64,000 nucleotides of DNA from assembly GCA_948144175.1 (NCBI GenBank), contig CANXME010002275.1, positions 1,182,001 to 1,246,000 on the forward strand, given 5' to 3'. The DNA is from Closterium sp. NIES-65. Taxonomy: Eukaryota; Streptophyta; Zygnematophyceae; Desmidiales; Closteriaceae. How positions within the stretch are numbered: position 1 is the stretch's first letter; every line of letters begins with the position of its first letter. A model generated the notes under the pieces. It had not been told where the DNA came from, searched no databases, and was given only the letters and a program-made list of their open reading frames with translations. Both the position numbers and the translations under genes were made by a program. This document shows positions 42,268 to 55,500 of this stretch, piece after piece.

Positions 42268-45084
42268 CACCCCCATAGGCAAAGTGGGGGAGAACAAGGG
42301 GTCACAAGACCAGTCAAGCAAAGCAAAGCAAAGCTCAGGGTGGATCACAAAGTCACCACGCATTCCGAGCACAAGTTCAAAGGCCAGAAGGCCAGTTCAC
42401 ATGCAAGATCATATATAGAGGTATACAAGAGTCAAGTAAGCAAGAGCAAGGGTATATATATGCGAAGGTACAAGCAAGGTCAAGAGGAGAGCAAGTGAGG
42501 CAAGACATGCACAAGACCCAACTGCGTGCAGCAACGCTGATGATCACAAGGCGCAAGTGCCTTGGTGAAGACATCAGCAGTGTTGGCCTCAGAGGCCACG
42601 TACGCAAGTCGCAACTGTCCACGCTGCTGTAGCTCACGAGCAAGAAAGTAGCGGAGAGCAATGTGCTTCGTTCTGTGCTCCAGTCGCTGCTCTCGACACA
42701 AGGCCAGCATGGCCTTGTTGTCTACGTACAGGACTGGAGGAGAACGAGGCTGCTCTCCAAGGTCGGTCAGCAGGTAGGTGAGCCAGCGTAACTCCTGTGC
42801 AGCCATAGCCCCAGCGTAGATCTCAGCCTCACAACTGGAGCCGAGAACAGAAGACGAGCGGGTAGCCCGCCACGAGACAGAGCCGGAACCAAGGCTGAAG
42901 GTGTAACCCTGTGACGACTGCTGCGTAGCCTGGTCGTCAGCCCAAGAAGCGTCTGCGTGCCCAGTGAGGACCACTGGACTGCGCCCTCCAAGCACTAGCC
43001 CCATGCCCGACGTACTGCACAAGTAGCGCAACACCCTCTTCGCTGCAGCCATGTGCTCTGGTCGGTGTCTCCCAGGAGCAACAAAGCGTGCGAGAATGCT
43101 AAGAGGGTATGCGAGGTCAGGTCGTGTGCAGGTCATCAGGTACATGAGGCAGCCAACAAGCTCTGCAAACGGGCCACTCGACTCTACGGACTCATCCGAA
43201 GGCAGAGCTGAGAGCGAGTGGCGAGTAGGCAGAGGAGTGGCCTGAGGCGAGGAGTACGTGAAGCCGAAGCGCTGAAGGACCTGCTGCACCATGTGTGACT
43301 GAGTCAGGGTAATGGTGCGGCGTGCTCTGTCCCGGGTGATCTGCAAGCCAAGGTAGCTGCGCAGTTCACCCAGGTCAGTGCACGTGTGTCTCTTCTGCAG
43401 CTCAGACTTCACGTAGGCGAGTCCAGCAGTGTCAGCTGTGGCAAAGACCAAGTCGTCGACGTACACGAGGATGTAGAACGGCGGCAGAGAGGTGTCGGTG
43501 CGCAGAAACAGCGACGGGTCGGCAGTAGAAGGAGCAAACCCAAGTGCCGCGAGCGTAGTCCTCAGTGTGTCGTGCCACTCACGTGGCGCCTGGCGGAGAC
43601 CGTAGACTGGACGCCGGAGACTCCACTGGGTACCAGGAGGGAAAGACCCAGTGAAGCCAGGTGGGCGACGCAGCCAGATCTCCTCGTGCAGGCTGCCCTG
43701 CAAGAAAGCTGTGCTGAAGTCGAGAGAGTGCAGCTCGTAGTCACGGTGAGCAGCAACGTGCAGCAGAACCCGAAGAGTGGTCATCTTCGGGGTGGGGGAG
43801 AAGGTCTGAAAGTAGTCAACCCCCTGCCGCTGACTGAAGCCACGAGCCACATAACGCGCCTTGAAGACAGGCGGAGAGCCCGGCGGTCGCTTCACCCTGA
43901 AAATCCACATGCCACTGACGATGTTCGCCCCAGGAGGGGGAACAGCGTCAACGTAGGTGCCTGTGGACTTCCAGGAAGCCATCTCTGCATCCATAGCTGC
44001 CTGCCACTGAGAGGAGTAGGGACCCTCTATCGCCTCCGCGTAAGAGCGCGGAGTCGGGATGTCTGGTGCATCCGGGTCTCCCTCAGGGGCTAGCAGTACA
44101 GACGCGAGACGAGGTGAAGCGGCGGCCAGACATTGGAACTCCTCTTGCCTGTCCTCAAGGACGTCCGTGCCAAGGGCACACTCACCCCCGACGGACGGAG
44201 GACAGGCGGACTCAGACTCAGTGACAAGACGAGCAGCGTAGTCTAGACGACAGCGCGTAGCAAAGTCGACAAGCTCAGTGACAAGGGCAGACGCAGCAGA
44301 CGACTCGAAGGAAGGGTCAGTGACAGCAGTAGCAAGGAGACGCGTGACAGTAGGACTGGCAGCACGAAGAGAGTCCGACTCCGGGTCGGCAAGAGCAGGA
44401 AGAGAGGAAGCAGGAGGAGAAGGCAAAGGGGCACGCAGAGGAGCAGTGGACGGACGCAGTGACATCCGGTGCGTGCCAGGGACAGGAGGAGGACGCTGAC
44501 GCGACCCGCGACCACTAGTGCGCTCAGTACGAACAGGCGACACGGGACGAGACGCAGGCTCACGACGCTCAGTAAGACCTCCAGTCGGACCAGCGTAGGG
44601 AGAAGGAGCAGGCAAAGGGGAGGCAGGCTGTAGCTGTGGCTGTGACCGGACAGGCTGCGGACCCTCTAAGGGAGGAGGAGGAGGTGTAAGACCAAGAACC
44701 TGCTGCAGGAGCGGAACGAAGTACGGTCGGGGCCGCGCGGCGACGCCAGAAACAGCAGGAACAGCACCAGCAGCCCCGGCAGGAGCACCCACTCCAGCAG
44801 CACCTCCAGCAGCACCACCAGAAGCTCCAGAACCTCCAGCAGCAGCACCAGGAGCACTGTCAGTCGGACCGCCAACGGCAGGCTCAGCGCCAACACCCTC
44901 AGCAGTACCAGCTCCAGGAGAACTCTCAGACCGAGCAGCTCCAGCACCCACAGTACGAGCACCGGCGGGACGCGCGGCAGCAGTACCCTCTGCAGCCGAA
45001 GAACCACCAGCACCAGCAGCACGCCTCCAGCGCCTGGCAAACCACTCACGCAGCTCCTGTGGGGAGAGTGGCTCCCGGCGAGAC

Positions 45085-45360
45085 GAAGCACCCCCAGGCT
45101 CAGCACCCCCCGGCTCAGAACCCTCAGGCTCAGCACCCCTAGGCACAGCACCCCCAGGCTCGGCACCTCCAGGCTCAGCACCCCCAGGCACAGCACCCCC
45201 AGGCTCAGCACCCCCAGACTCCGCACCCCCAGGCACAGCAACCCCAGGCTCGGCACCCCCAGGCACAGCACCCCCAGGCTCGGCACCTCCAGGCTCAGCA
45301 CCCCCAGGCTCAGCACCCCCAGACTCCGCACCCCCAGGCTCAGCTCCCGCAGCAGCACCA
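45085..45360 (-). repeat. 15-bp-based minisatellite in Copia F pol linker
   Basis: Many tandem copies of a 15-bp word (plus strand ggctcagcacccccа-like, encoding GAEPG/GAESG/GAVPG) between integrase and RT. The number differs between B (6070-6190), C (14330-14800), F and H (62340-62600). Confidence 0.85.
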
Positions 45361-47399
45361 GAGTCACCAGTGACCTCGACAGGCTCGACCGCGTCTACCT
45401 GGGACACACCTGAAGGGGCAGGACCCTGAGGGGGGAGGGGGACTACCGGGGGGGGACCTGGTACCAAGAAGAGCGGGGGTGGGGGGAGGAACGGAGTGCG
45501 GTAGGGGAAGAGGCGGTAGTAGGGTACCGACTCGTCGAACGTGACGTCCTGGGAGGACAGAACACGTCGAGAGGTGGGGTGGTAAAACTGCCACCCAGGG
45601 GCGTCGGGGGGGAACCCCAGGAAGACGCAGGGAGAAGCACGAGGGGACAGCTTGTCCGCAGACAGGTCGCGAACAAACGCCCGAGATCCCCAGACCCGGA
45701 ACGCCGACGCATCGCCAACCTTCCCCGTCCACAGCAGGGCTGGGGAGGTCTCCGGTCGAGAGACCCTGGGGTGGAGGTTGATCTGGTGCGCAGCGTACCT
45801 GACCGCAAACGTTCACAGAAAATGGGGAGCACCCGCATGCATCATGGACGTACGAGCGACGTCCATGACCATGCCAATGCGGCGCTCAGCAATCCCATTC
45901 TGCTGTGGTGAGTCCGGAAGCGTGAAGGTCTGACGGATGCCTCGCGCACGACAGTAGGCACTCAGGAGGCCAGAGGAGAACTCTCCGCCTCTGTCCGAGT
46001 GCAGACGCAAAACAGGGAAGTCAGAGCCAAAGCTCCTCCGAAGCTGGAGACGAGCTGCGCGGATCCAGTCGATCAACACCTCACTGACCTCACCCTTGCT
46101 GCGCAAGGGGAAGACTGTGGTGTAACGCGAGTAGTCGTCAACCACCAGCAGGAAGTAGCGCTCCTGACCCTGTCCACGGACGCGGGCTGGGCCCCACACG
46201 TCCATGTGAAGCGTCTGCAACGGGGCCTCTGTCGGAGGAAACTGGGAGGAGTGAGGGGCAGCACGCTGGCGCCCCTTGACACAGGGGACACAGGTAGGGC
46301 CAGGGCCCGGAGGAAGGGGAGGGAGAGACCGGGGAAGACCAGACACAAGGACTCGCGAGGCCATGCCTCTGAGCCGAAGCAGAGAGGGGTGGCCAAGGCG
46401 GTGGTGCCAGAGGAGGGTCTCGTGAGACAGACGACGACACGAGCAGGGGGCAGACTCAGGACCAGACCTGGACGCTGCAGCAAACACCTGACCAGACGAA
46501 GGGACCCTACCAGACTTAGCACCTGGAGGAGAAGCAGTGGTCAGTGTGTACAGGCTCGACCCTGGCCGACGTGTAAACGTAGCCAGGTGGCGACCTGTAT
46601 CCGCCTCCGTGCAGTGAGTCACCCGCTGACGAGCAGGGGTGAACTGGTGGACACCCGCATCCTGGAGGTCAGCACCACTCACCAAGTTCGTCGAGAACGA
46701 GGGGAGGTAGAGACCAGTCAGGGTGCCAGAGGGGGCCGCCGGACACGGGAGGACAGTGGAGAAGCGAGACAGGACAGGCCCCCCAGAGGGGTCAGCCAGG
46801 GACACCGCAACCGGCCGACTCAGCGGCGTGAGAGTGGTGCGGTCCCGAAAGAAGGAGCGAGACGCTCCAGAATCAAGGGTGAAGGTGTGAGAGGCCGAAG
46901 CCGACACAGTACCTGAGAGGGCAGACTCACCAGCACCTGAGAGCACAGACACACTGGCACCTAGAGCAGCAGCCTCACTAGTACCTGACGCGGCAGTACC
47001 AATGCCCGGGTCGGGCGGGAAACACCGGTAACAGTCATCCTCATCACTACCAGTCACAGCATACATAGCAGCGAGAATAGCCTCAAAATCAAGATCATAA
47101 ATAGCTACACCAGCCCTAGACAGCTCTCCCCAGCGGGGGATCTCAGCGGCCTCCGGAAACTGCTGACGCCAGGCGTCGGACAGGCGGCCAAAGCAGCGGC
47201 GGGCTGTGTGGGCGCCGCCACACCTCTCCCCTGCACGGTCATCGGTGCGAAGAACGTAGGGGCAGGGACCAAGCGCACCACCACGCTGACGCTGCAAGTA
47301 CCACTCACGGAGCTGCTGAGGGGCGGGGACGGTGCGAGAGCGCTGCTGCTGCTGTGGCTGCTGCTGCGGATGCTGCTGCTGCTGCTGCTGGCGTTGACC

Positions 47400-47690
47400 A
47401 CCCCCAGAGCTGCTCCGCTGGGACGAGCCACTCCGACCCCCACCTCCACCGCCACCCCCGCCTCCACCGCCACCCCCGTCTCCACCGCCACCTCCCCCAC
47501 CAGGACCGTCGCTCCCACCGCTCCCACCGCCTCCTCCGCTACCACCGCCGCCGCCACCTCCGCCTCCACCGCCCCCACCAGTACCTCCACTCCCGCCACC
47601 ACCCCCACCGCCACCCCCACTCCCCCCGCCACCCCCACCGCCTCCTCCACCGCCCCCTCTAGCTCCACCCGTTCCCTTGCCCCCTTTGCC
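47400..47690 (-). repeat. glycine-codon tract in Copia F gag
   Basis: ccaccgcc/ccacccccg-type repeats encode long glycine runs in Gag on the minus strand, followed by Gln runs (about 47345-47395). Equivalent to 3830-4090 in Copia B. Confidence 0.88.
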
Positions 47691-48330
47691 CTTGCCAGAG
47701 CGGCGTCTGCCGCTGGGGGCAGACGCCGCGCCGACCGACTCAAAACCAGTGAGGTCGGCCGCAGCGGCAGAGGCGACAGAGGGCAGCAGGGGGGAAGGAC
47801 CACACCCCTCAAAGATGGGGGTGCGAGGGTCACCCCGAGAGGCCCCTACAGCGACAATACTCTTCTCAGCCGCTAGCAGGGACTCCTCAAGGAGGTCGAC
47901 AGTGAGAGTGGTGGGACAGACAGAGAGAAACTGGTCCCTAACGACACGAAGGGACTCAGGGAGACGGGTGACGAGAAAGTAGAGTGTGATGTACATGGGA
48001 GGAGGGTTCGCAGCGCGGAACTCAGCAGGAAGGGCAGCGCGGTAGCGGGTGTCACTAGCACGGAGGTGGGTAACGAGGTCAGCAACAGTGGGAAAGGAGG
48101 CGAGGTCAGGGAAGAGAAACGGTAGCATGAGGCGGCTAAGGGTAGCGGAGGAAGGGGAGGAGTAGCGTGCAACTACAGCGTCGTACAAGGCCTGAGCGGT
48201 CTTGCACTGACTAAAGTGGGCACGCTCAGAGGAAGGGAGGTGGCGACGCACAGCAAGACGTGCAGCAGCATCGCGGGTCGCCCACTTGGAGCGAACAGCA
48301 GAGTCAGCATCAGCAGGTGGGGCAGGGACA

Positions 48331-49832
48331 GCTGCGACCCGAAGCTCCGTGCGCAGTGCTGCGTGGGGTACGACCGCAAGCCCGGGGAGTGCTGCGCGGG
48401 GCTGGACGCGAACGGCGGAGAGACGGGCAACCAGTGCTGCGGGAAGCGGTGCTGCGGGAAGGGCTTTCAATGCTGCAAGGACGCGAACGGCATCCCGCTG
48501 GACCAGTGCTGCCCCGAGGGCACCCAGTGCTGCGGGTCCACCTGCTGCAAGCCCGGGTACGAGTGCTGCGGCGACGGGCAGTGCTGCCCTATTCAGAAGG
48601 CCGCTTGCTGGAACAACACGTGCTGTGACGTGACGCTGAAGCCGCTGCGGTGCGCCATTAAGGGCACGGATGATCAAGGGCAGACGGTGGAGCTGCAGGG
48701 GGCTTGCTGCCCTGCTGCGACTTCCACTGGCGCGGCGACGGGCAACCAGTGCTGCGGGCGCAAGTGCTGCCTCAAGAGCGACACGTGCTGCACAGACAGG
48801 GAGGGCACCCCCACGGAGACCTGCTGCCCCGAGGGCAGCCAGTGCTGCCAGGACGGCAAGACGTGCTGCAAGAAGGGCACCGTGTGCTGCGGCGACGGCA
48901 AGTGCTGCCCGGCTGAGACGTTCTGCTGCAAGCCCACCATCGACGTGGCTGGCAACGCCAAGGAGTTTGCCATCGCCATGCTGGGTCGGTCCGTGGGCAT
49001 GCTGGCGAGGAAGCCCAAGCAGGATGTGGCGGGCGTGCAGTGCTGCAAGGTGGGCGACAGCTGCTGCGCTGAGGGCACGTGCTGCCCCAAGGGGACCCAG
49101 TGCTGCGGTGGAGGCAAGTGCTGCCCGCTGGACGGCGACTGCTGCGGTGCCACGTGCTGCAAGCCGGGGTTCCAGTGCTGCGGGCCCAACAAGTGCTGCG
49201 AGAGGAAGCTCAAGCCACAGTGCTGCGGTAATTCCTCCCTCACCACCACGGGGACGCCGCCGGCTATTGACTGCTGCCCCATGCTGAACGTTGATGGGAA
49301 AGAGACGGGCAATGAGTGCTGCGGGTCGGCGTGCTGCATGGGCGGCACCAGGTGCTGCGGCGGGCGGACCTGCTGCGACCTCGCGTCCAAGTCTCTCTGC
49401 TGCAGCATCCAGGGGACGACCCTGGGCGGCACGTGCTGTCCGCAAGTGAACCCCACGACGGGTGTCCCCACGGGGCTGACGTGCTGCGGCGCGCAGTGCT
49501 GCAAGGCCGGGCAGGAGTGCTGCGGGAACAAGTGCTGCCCGCCGGATACCAAGTGCTGCGGCGACCAGTGCTGCCCCAAGGAGCGCAACCACTGCTGCGG
49601 CTCCACCTGCTGCAACCCCCTCACCAAGCCCAAGTGCTGCGGTGCTGCGTCGGCGGATGGGACTGTGGGCGCCATGGAGTGCTGCCCGAGTGTGGACCTG
49701 CTGGGGCGGGAGCTGGGCACAATCTGCTGCGGCAAGCAGTGCTGCATGCCCCCGGGCAATGGCGTCCCGGCACAGTGCTGCAAGAGCGATGCTGGCGAGG
49801 AGATCTGCTGTGATGCTACCACGGGGCAGTAG
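48331..49832 (+). pseudogene. truncated second copy of the CC-repeat gene
   Basis: Carries codons 369-867 of the gene at 32345, unchanged as far as I compared, including the stop at 49830-49832 and the same 3' flank. Promoter, signal-peptide exon, intron and the first part of exon 2 are absent. Upstream is Copia F gag in antisense. An open frame runs across the junction from 48216 but would start with unrelated antisense-gag residues and has no signal peptide. Non-functional as a secreted protein unless a new promoter and leader are used; may be an assembly product. Confidence 0.88.
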
Positions 49833-50286
49833 GAGCGAGATTGGGGCGCAGAGAATGGTGGAGTGAGTGTTTTTGAGGATGTTTGAGCAGGGAAGAGTTG
49901 CTTGCAAGAGCAGTGGAGATGTGAAGTGCATAGGCTGCTGCTGCTGCTGACTTGTTTTTTCTCTGCTTTTTTGTCATGGAAGTTTGTAGCCAGCGTCTGT
50001 TTCATGCCAGTGCTCTATTCTAGGTGCGCATGCTTTTGTCCTTACCTTACGGTATTCCCTTAGCTAGTGCGTACAGCCGTGTTGCTTTTGTGCTTACTTC
50101 TGTACCCCCCAATAGTCCCCACTTGGGGTGTCTAAGAATCTGTTCGGGTTCAGGGTGCTAATTAAAAACTGGATTTTTGCTACCGTATGGCCCCGGATAT
50201 AAGCGCAGGCCTATAATAAGCGCATGCGCTTGTATCTGGAGCAATGCGCTTATGGCCGATCCTCATTTATAAGCGCATGTAGAGTA

Positions 50287-50686
50287 TGTTGGGCTGAGAA
50301 TTTCAGCCTTAGGATCTTTGCAGAGAATAGGCTAGTAGGTGCTAGAGTAGCACAGCGGAAGACTTGAGTGAATGTACTTGTGCTGGTATGTGAGAACAAG
50401 TAATTGATTAAAGCAAAGAGCATACAGGAATATATAGGAAAGATAGATTACAGGAAGCGGTTATGTTTATCGAGACGCGTAACGCTTCGACTATCGAGGC
50501 GGTTACTGTTCACTCAAGCGTCGCTTGCTGTTACGTAACCTCCAGGCGGGTACAGCTCGCAACCTCCAGTTGCGGTTTGATGTGGTACGCGCCTTTTCGA
50601 CTTCATACCCCTTTTGTTGTGCTTCAGTATCGGGTGAGGTTCGATACTACAGAAACGCACTAAGTCATGCGTTTATATTCCCAACA
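50287..50686 (-). repeat. 3' LTR of Copia E, copy 2
   Basis: Same as 35705-36104. Differs from the 5' LTR 57471-57870 at three positions (one in the cgggtacag block, two near the end). Confidence 0.92.
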
Positions 50687-51077
50687 CTCCCCTTCGTGTC
50701 TGGAGTGTCGACGTGGTTAGCTTCGGTGACGTGGCCCAATCCGGTGAGCAGCATGCAGTACTCGAATTTCCCCTTTGGTAGCTTCTTGGTGAGATAATCT
50801 GCTGCCATCTCGGTGGTCGGGCAGTAGTCCAGCTGGAGTTTTCCCTTCTCAATTTCGTCTTTCACGAAGAAGTATCGCAGTGCGATATGCTTGGTTCTGT
50901 TGGCGAAGCCATTCTTGTTTGCGATCCGTATCGCGGACTGGTTGTCGCAGAAAAGCGAGAAGCTGGGTACTTTCGCAATTTTCGCTTCTTCCAGCAGTTC
51001 GCGCAGGTACAGACCTTCCATGGTAGCGGTGCAGAGAGCAATATACTCTGCTTTAGCAGATGATAGTGTGACGAGTT

Positions 51078-52581
51078 TGTCAGAATGTCATATTTGTTAT
51101 CTAGCCTGCAGTGGGGTACTCTATAGCGAGTATAACCCCTTAGGGTTTCATATTTGTATCTCATTGCCTGCTAGTACAACCCTCTTTTGCCTAACCTCTC
51201 GTTGCCTAGCTAGGTTAGTCCTAGCTATGGCTACTATCGTTACCTGCCTATCTTCACATGGTATCAGAGCAGTACGCTCCTGGCCTGTGTGCCTAACCAC
51301 GTTCCTTCCGCTGCAAATACTACTTTCCCTTACCGACGTGCGCCCCGAGGCGCGCGGCGGTTTTCTGCCCGCCGTGCGCCGCTCCCGGGAGGCGCTGTGA
51401 CGGGCGACGGGGACCTCCGCGTCGCCCCCCGTCGCCCGTCGTGGCCTCTGTGCGGCCCGTACAGGCAGCGCGCGGCCCGTACGGGCTGCGCCAGACCCAC
51501 GCGCTGCCCGTACGGGCTGCGCCAGGCTCGCGCGCGGCCCGTACGGGCTGCGCCAGGCCCGCGCGCGGCCCGTACGGGCTGCGCTTGGCCGTCGCGCGGC
51601 CCGTACGGGAGACGCCCGACCCGCGCGCGGCTCGGGCTGCATGCGCGCGGCTCGGGCGTCCCTACCAGGCCCGTGGTGGGCCCGTTTCCTACCTTCCCTG
51701 CCCTCCCCGCTGTTCCCAGTCCCTCTACTACCGCCCTACCCCTCCTACTCCCCATTCTCCTACTTTAGGGTTTGGGGGTGAGGGGTATGGGGGTGACCCT
51801 CCTCAGTACCACTCCCTGCTCCTCCTCCTCCTCCGTCTCCTTGTGCTGCAGCTGCCGCTGAGGGGGGGGTGATTGTGGTGGAGCCGGTGGAGTGATACTA
51901 AGGGGGGGGGAAGGGGAGGAGAGCTTGCGGTGTAGCAGTGGGTGTGTGCCAAGGGGAGTAGGACAGTCTGGGGAAGCTGAATGGAGGATGCCGATGTGTC
52001 GCTAGCAGCACCTGTAGTCCGGGGACTTCGTCCGGTAGCCCAGTCGTAGCCAGCTGTGCCAGCCGCCCGTGGGTCCGTTGCTCGTCTGCCGCTACTTTAG
52101 CCGCGGGGCCAGTTACTCCTGTAGTCCGGGGGCTTCGTCCGGTAGCCGCTGTGCCAGTCTGCCTCCTGTTGCCCGTGTGTCTGCAGCTTCATCCGTCACC
52201 TCCTATCTCCTCTCCTCTCAGTCTCTCTCCTCCTCCTCACTTGCCCGTTGTGACTACCTCTAGCTTTTCTTATAACTGTGAACTTTATACTACTGCTGCT
52301 TGAACTTGTGCTCAGACTGTGTGGTGACATTGTGATCCACCCTGAGCTTGTTCTGTTTTGCTTGCTCTGCTGATTACACCCCACTTTGGCTATGGGGGTG
52401 TGTCAGAATGTCATATTTGTTATCTAGCCTGCAGTGGGGTACTCTATAGCGAGTATAACCCCTTAGGGTTTCATATTTGTATCTCATTGCCTGCTAGTAC
52501 AACCCTCTTTTGCCTAACCTCTCGTTGCCTAGCTAGGTTAGTCCTAGCTATGGCTACTATCGTTACCTACATATCTTCACA
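51078..52581 (+). mobile_element. non-autonomous LTR element G, copy 2
   Basis: Duplicated with its host block. Same LTRs (51078-51258, 52401-52581), target duplication gagtt, minisatellite (about 51459-51637) and shared 3' block as copy 1. Identical in position, so it was carried along rather than inserted again. Confidence 0.92.
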
Positions 52582-55500
52582 GAGTTCCTGCTTACTTGAT
52601 TGCCAGGAGATAGTTCCGACGGGCTCGAGACGGTAGACGTAGCCGGTGCGGGAGCGACGATCGACACGATCAGCAGCGTGATCAGCGTCGACGTAACCGA
52701 GTAGTTTTAGGTCGGTCGTCGTGCTCTTGTGATACGTTAAGCCAACTGTTGGCGTCGAGATGAAGTAGAGAAGGGCACGGTTGAGTTCCTTGAGGTGACG
52801 TTGTTTTGGGCGCTTGAGGTAGGTCGCTAGCTGGCCGGCGCTGTAAGATAAGTCCGGTCGGCACGTAACGGCGGCAAAGAGTAGGCAGCCCAGTTTCTGT
52901 TGATATTCCTGGATTCCGGCAGACGGCAGTAGGTTGGTTTCTTCAGTTGGGTCGGGCGATAGGTGACTGTAGGGTGTTGCGACGTGCGTCGGTGTGAAGC
53001 AGAAGCGTTCGGCGATAGTGCTTGCGTATTTTGAGGCGCTGAGATGAATGGCGTTGTCTTCGTCGAGAATGTTGAGCCCTAGGTACTGCGTGACGTTGGG
53101 TGAGACTGTGAGGGAGAGATCCGTCTGAAGCTCCTTTTCGAACCAAGTGACGATAGTGGTAGTTGATCCGATGTAAAGTAAGTCGTCGACGTAGAGGATT
53201 AGCAAGACGTAGTCGTTGTCGTGAGTGGAGCGATACATGCCCTGGTCATGGGGCAGTTGGTTGAATCCGATACGTTTAAGTCGTGCGTGCAGGTACTGCT
53301 GCCAGAGTCGCGGTGCCTGTTTAATTCCGTACAGTGATTTAAGTAGTTGATAGACGCGGGAAGGGTCGTCGACGAACCCGTGGGGCTGTTCAACGAAGAT
53401 TTCGGCGTCGACTGGGGCGTACAGAAAAGCGTTGGCGACGTCGATTTGTCGGAGTGGGCGGCGACGTGAGGCGGCAATGGGGAGGAGAATGCGTAGGGAA
53501 GTATGTCGACTGACTGGTGCAAAAGTTTCAGTGAAGTCGCGACCAAACTCTTGGTCGAATCCACGGACGACCCATCGAGCTTTAAATCGTTCGATGGTTC
53601 CGTCGGAGTTGGTTTTGATCCGGAATACCCATTTCTCGGAGAGAATGGGTCTGTCTTGTGCGAGTGATGCAGGAACGATCTTCCAGGTGTTGCGGTCTGA
53701 TAGCGCTTTTAACTCCTTTTCCATGGCTTCGCGCCATTTTTCTTTGTGTTCCCCCCCTCAGAGCCTGCTTGACAGAGCGAGGCTCTTCAGGTGGCGTCGA
53801 AGGCCCGTGCACTGCAGCGACGAGTCCCAGGACTTGGAGTCCGCTGGGGGTGTGACGGTTCAGCAAGGGATCCTCGGGATAGACTGCTTCGTCTCCCGCT
53901 TCAGGATCAGGTGCGAATCCGGGGCCGTATCGTTCAGAGATGTCGGTGTTGACGGGTTGGGGTGTTACGTAACCAGTGTCGGCGAATTGGTAGTAGACAT
54001 CGGCATTGATGCTGTCGCGAGGATTTTCCTCATCCATGGGGATTGGGACGGAACAGTAGGGAAGGGGTCCAGCAGCTTCGGAGGCGCCGTCGACGTTTTC
54101 TTCTTCCCAGTCAGCAGCGTCGGTGGGTGAAGCGAAGGCTCGGGAACCAGAAAATCCGCTGGTGGGGTCGACGTGGCGTGCGATGTTGTCCAGGTAATGG
54201 TTGAGGGTGAGTCGCTCGTAGAAGATAACGTCACGTGCTGCTACTGTTTCCTTTTTGTGGACGTCGAAGATTCGCCAGGCTTCGTAATGTTTTGCCAGCC
54301 CGAGGTGTAGACCCCACTGTGCACGTTGCGAAAATCTCCCTGCGCGTGCAGTGTGTGGGCGGTACTGTACCATACACCCAAAAACTCGTAACATTTTTGT
54401 GTTGCCCAGCTTCCCAGTCCACAACAGGTGCGGAGATGCGTTGTTGGGTAGTGAAGACGAGGACAGCAAGTTGTGCAGGAGGACAGCGTGGTCCATCGCT
54501 GCTGGCCATTCTGAGTTGGGCAGTTGTGTTCCACGTAGCAGCTTTCGCATGGTTGTCTGCAGGGTCCTGTTCATCCTTTCTGCCACACCCTGCTGTTGGT
54601 GAGCGTAAGGAAGAGAGATGAGGCGTTTGATGCCTCTTTCTGCCAAGAACTGTTTGAAGCGATGTGACTGGTATTCCATCGCGCCATCTGACTGAAAACT
54701 CTTCAGTTTTACTCCCGATTCTCTTTCAGCGACAGGTAGCCAGGCTGTGAAGGCTTCTAGAGCCATGTCTCGTGACGGTAAGTTGACGTGCCAGACATAT
54801 CGCGTTGCGGCGTCGATGAAGGTGATGACGTAGTTCAGATCTTCACGTCCTTCAGTTCGAGGTATGTATAGTATGTCGCTGTAGACTTTCTCGAGTGGTT
54901 GATAAACGGGGGCGCTCGGATTGTGGTGTGACGGGAACGGTTGGTGAGGCAGATCTGCTTCCGGGCAGATGAAGCAGGTGCCGCGTGGTCGCTCGAGTTC
55001 ACGTCCGTTGGGAAGAAGTAGGGCGTTCTTGTCTAACACTCCTGCTCGTATGGTGTTATAAAGTGTTTTGTTTCCAGGATGTCCAAGACGTTGATGCCAG
55101 ATGTCTTCGGAGGCGCTGTGACCGATGGAGCGTTGATAGAAGTCTGCGTTGGCGAAGAAGGCGGTGTGTGTTGCTGCACTTCGATGAACGGCGCGTGGTA
55201 CTGGTGTTAACTGTTGGGCGGCTGTCGGTGGCGTGTCGATGATGAGAGGTGGTGGCGCGACGGAGGGACCGGGCTGTGGAGTTTCGGAAGGTGGTTCCAC
55301 GACGATGGTTGGTTCTTCAACTGCAGGTTCGGTGGTTGTTGGTGCTGTGTCGGGTGCAGTTGTTGTTTCGATGACGGGTGCTGACTCAGGTGTTGTTGCT
55401 TGTGTTTGCAGGACGGCAAACGCGTTGGTGCGTTCAGCTTCGCGAATGGTACGGGAGTACCAAAAGCCTTCGGGACTGAAGTTCGGGTCAAGATCTGGCG

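Larger units (their letters stand above)
42137..48330 (-). mobile_element. Copia F, 5'-truncated at the duplication junction
   Basis: Minus-strand member of the A/B/C/H group inserted into Copia E after ccggt. 3' LTR 42137-42267, polypurine complement (caccccca), conserved 3' block, RNase H (GHADASWADDQA, about 42955-42920), RT with YVDD (about 43453-43464), linker of GAEPG repeats (about 45085-45360) with an LREWF motif (about 45050), integrase and protease (about 45800-46890), gag with LREWY motif, spaced zinc knuckle and glycine-rich tract (about 47200-47690), gag N-terminal domain to 48330. Leader and 5' LTR are missing: its gag is fused to the CC-repeat gene copy. Mostly open otherwise, about one or two breaks. 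Confidence 0.92.

Noticed and set aside
45813-49931. 1372-codon minus-strand frame joining antisense CC repeats to Copia F gag and protease
   Set aside because: It crosses the duplication junction; its first 530 or so residues are the Ala-rich antisense shadow of the CC-repeat gene. Only the F part is real element coding sequence.
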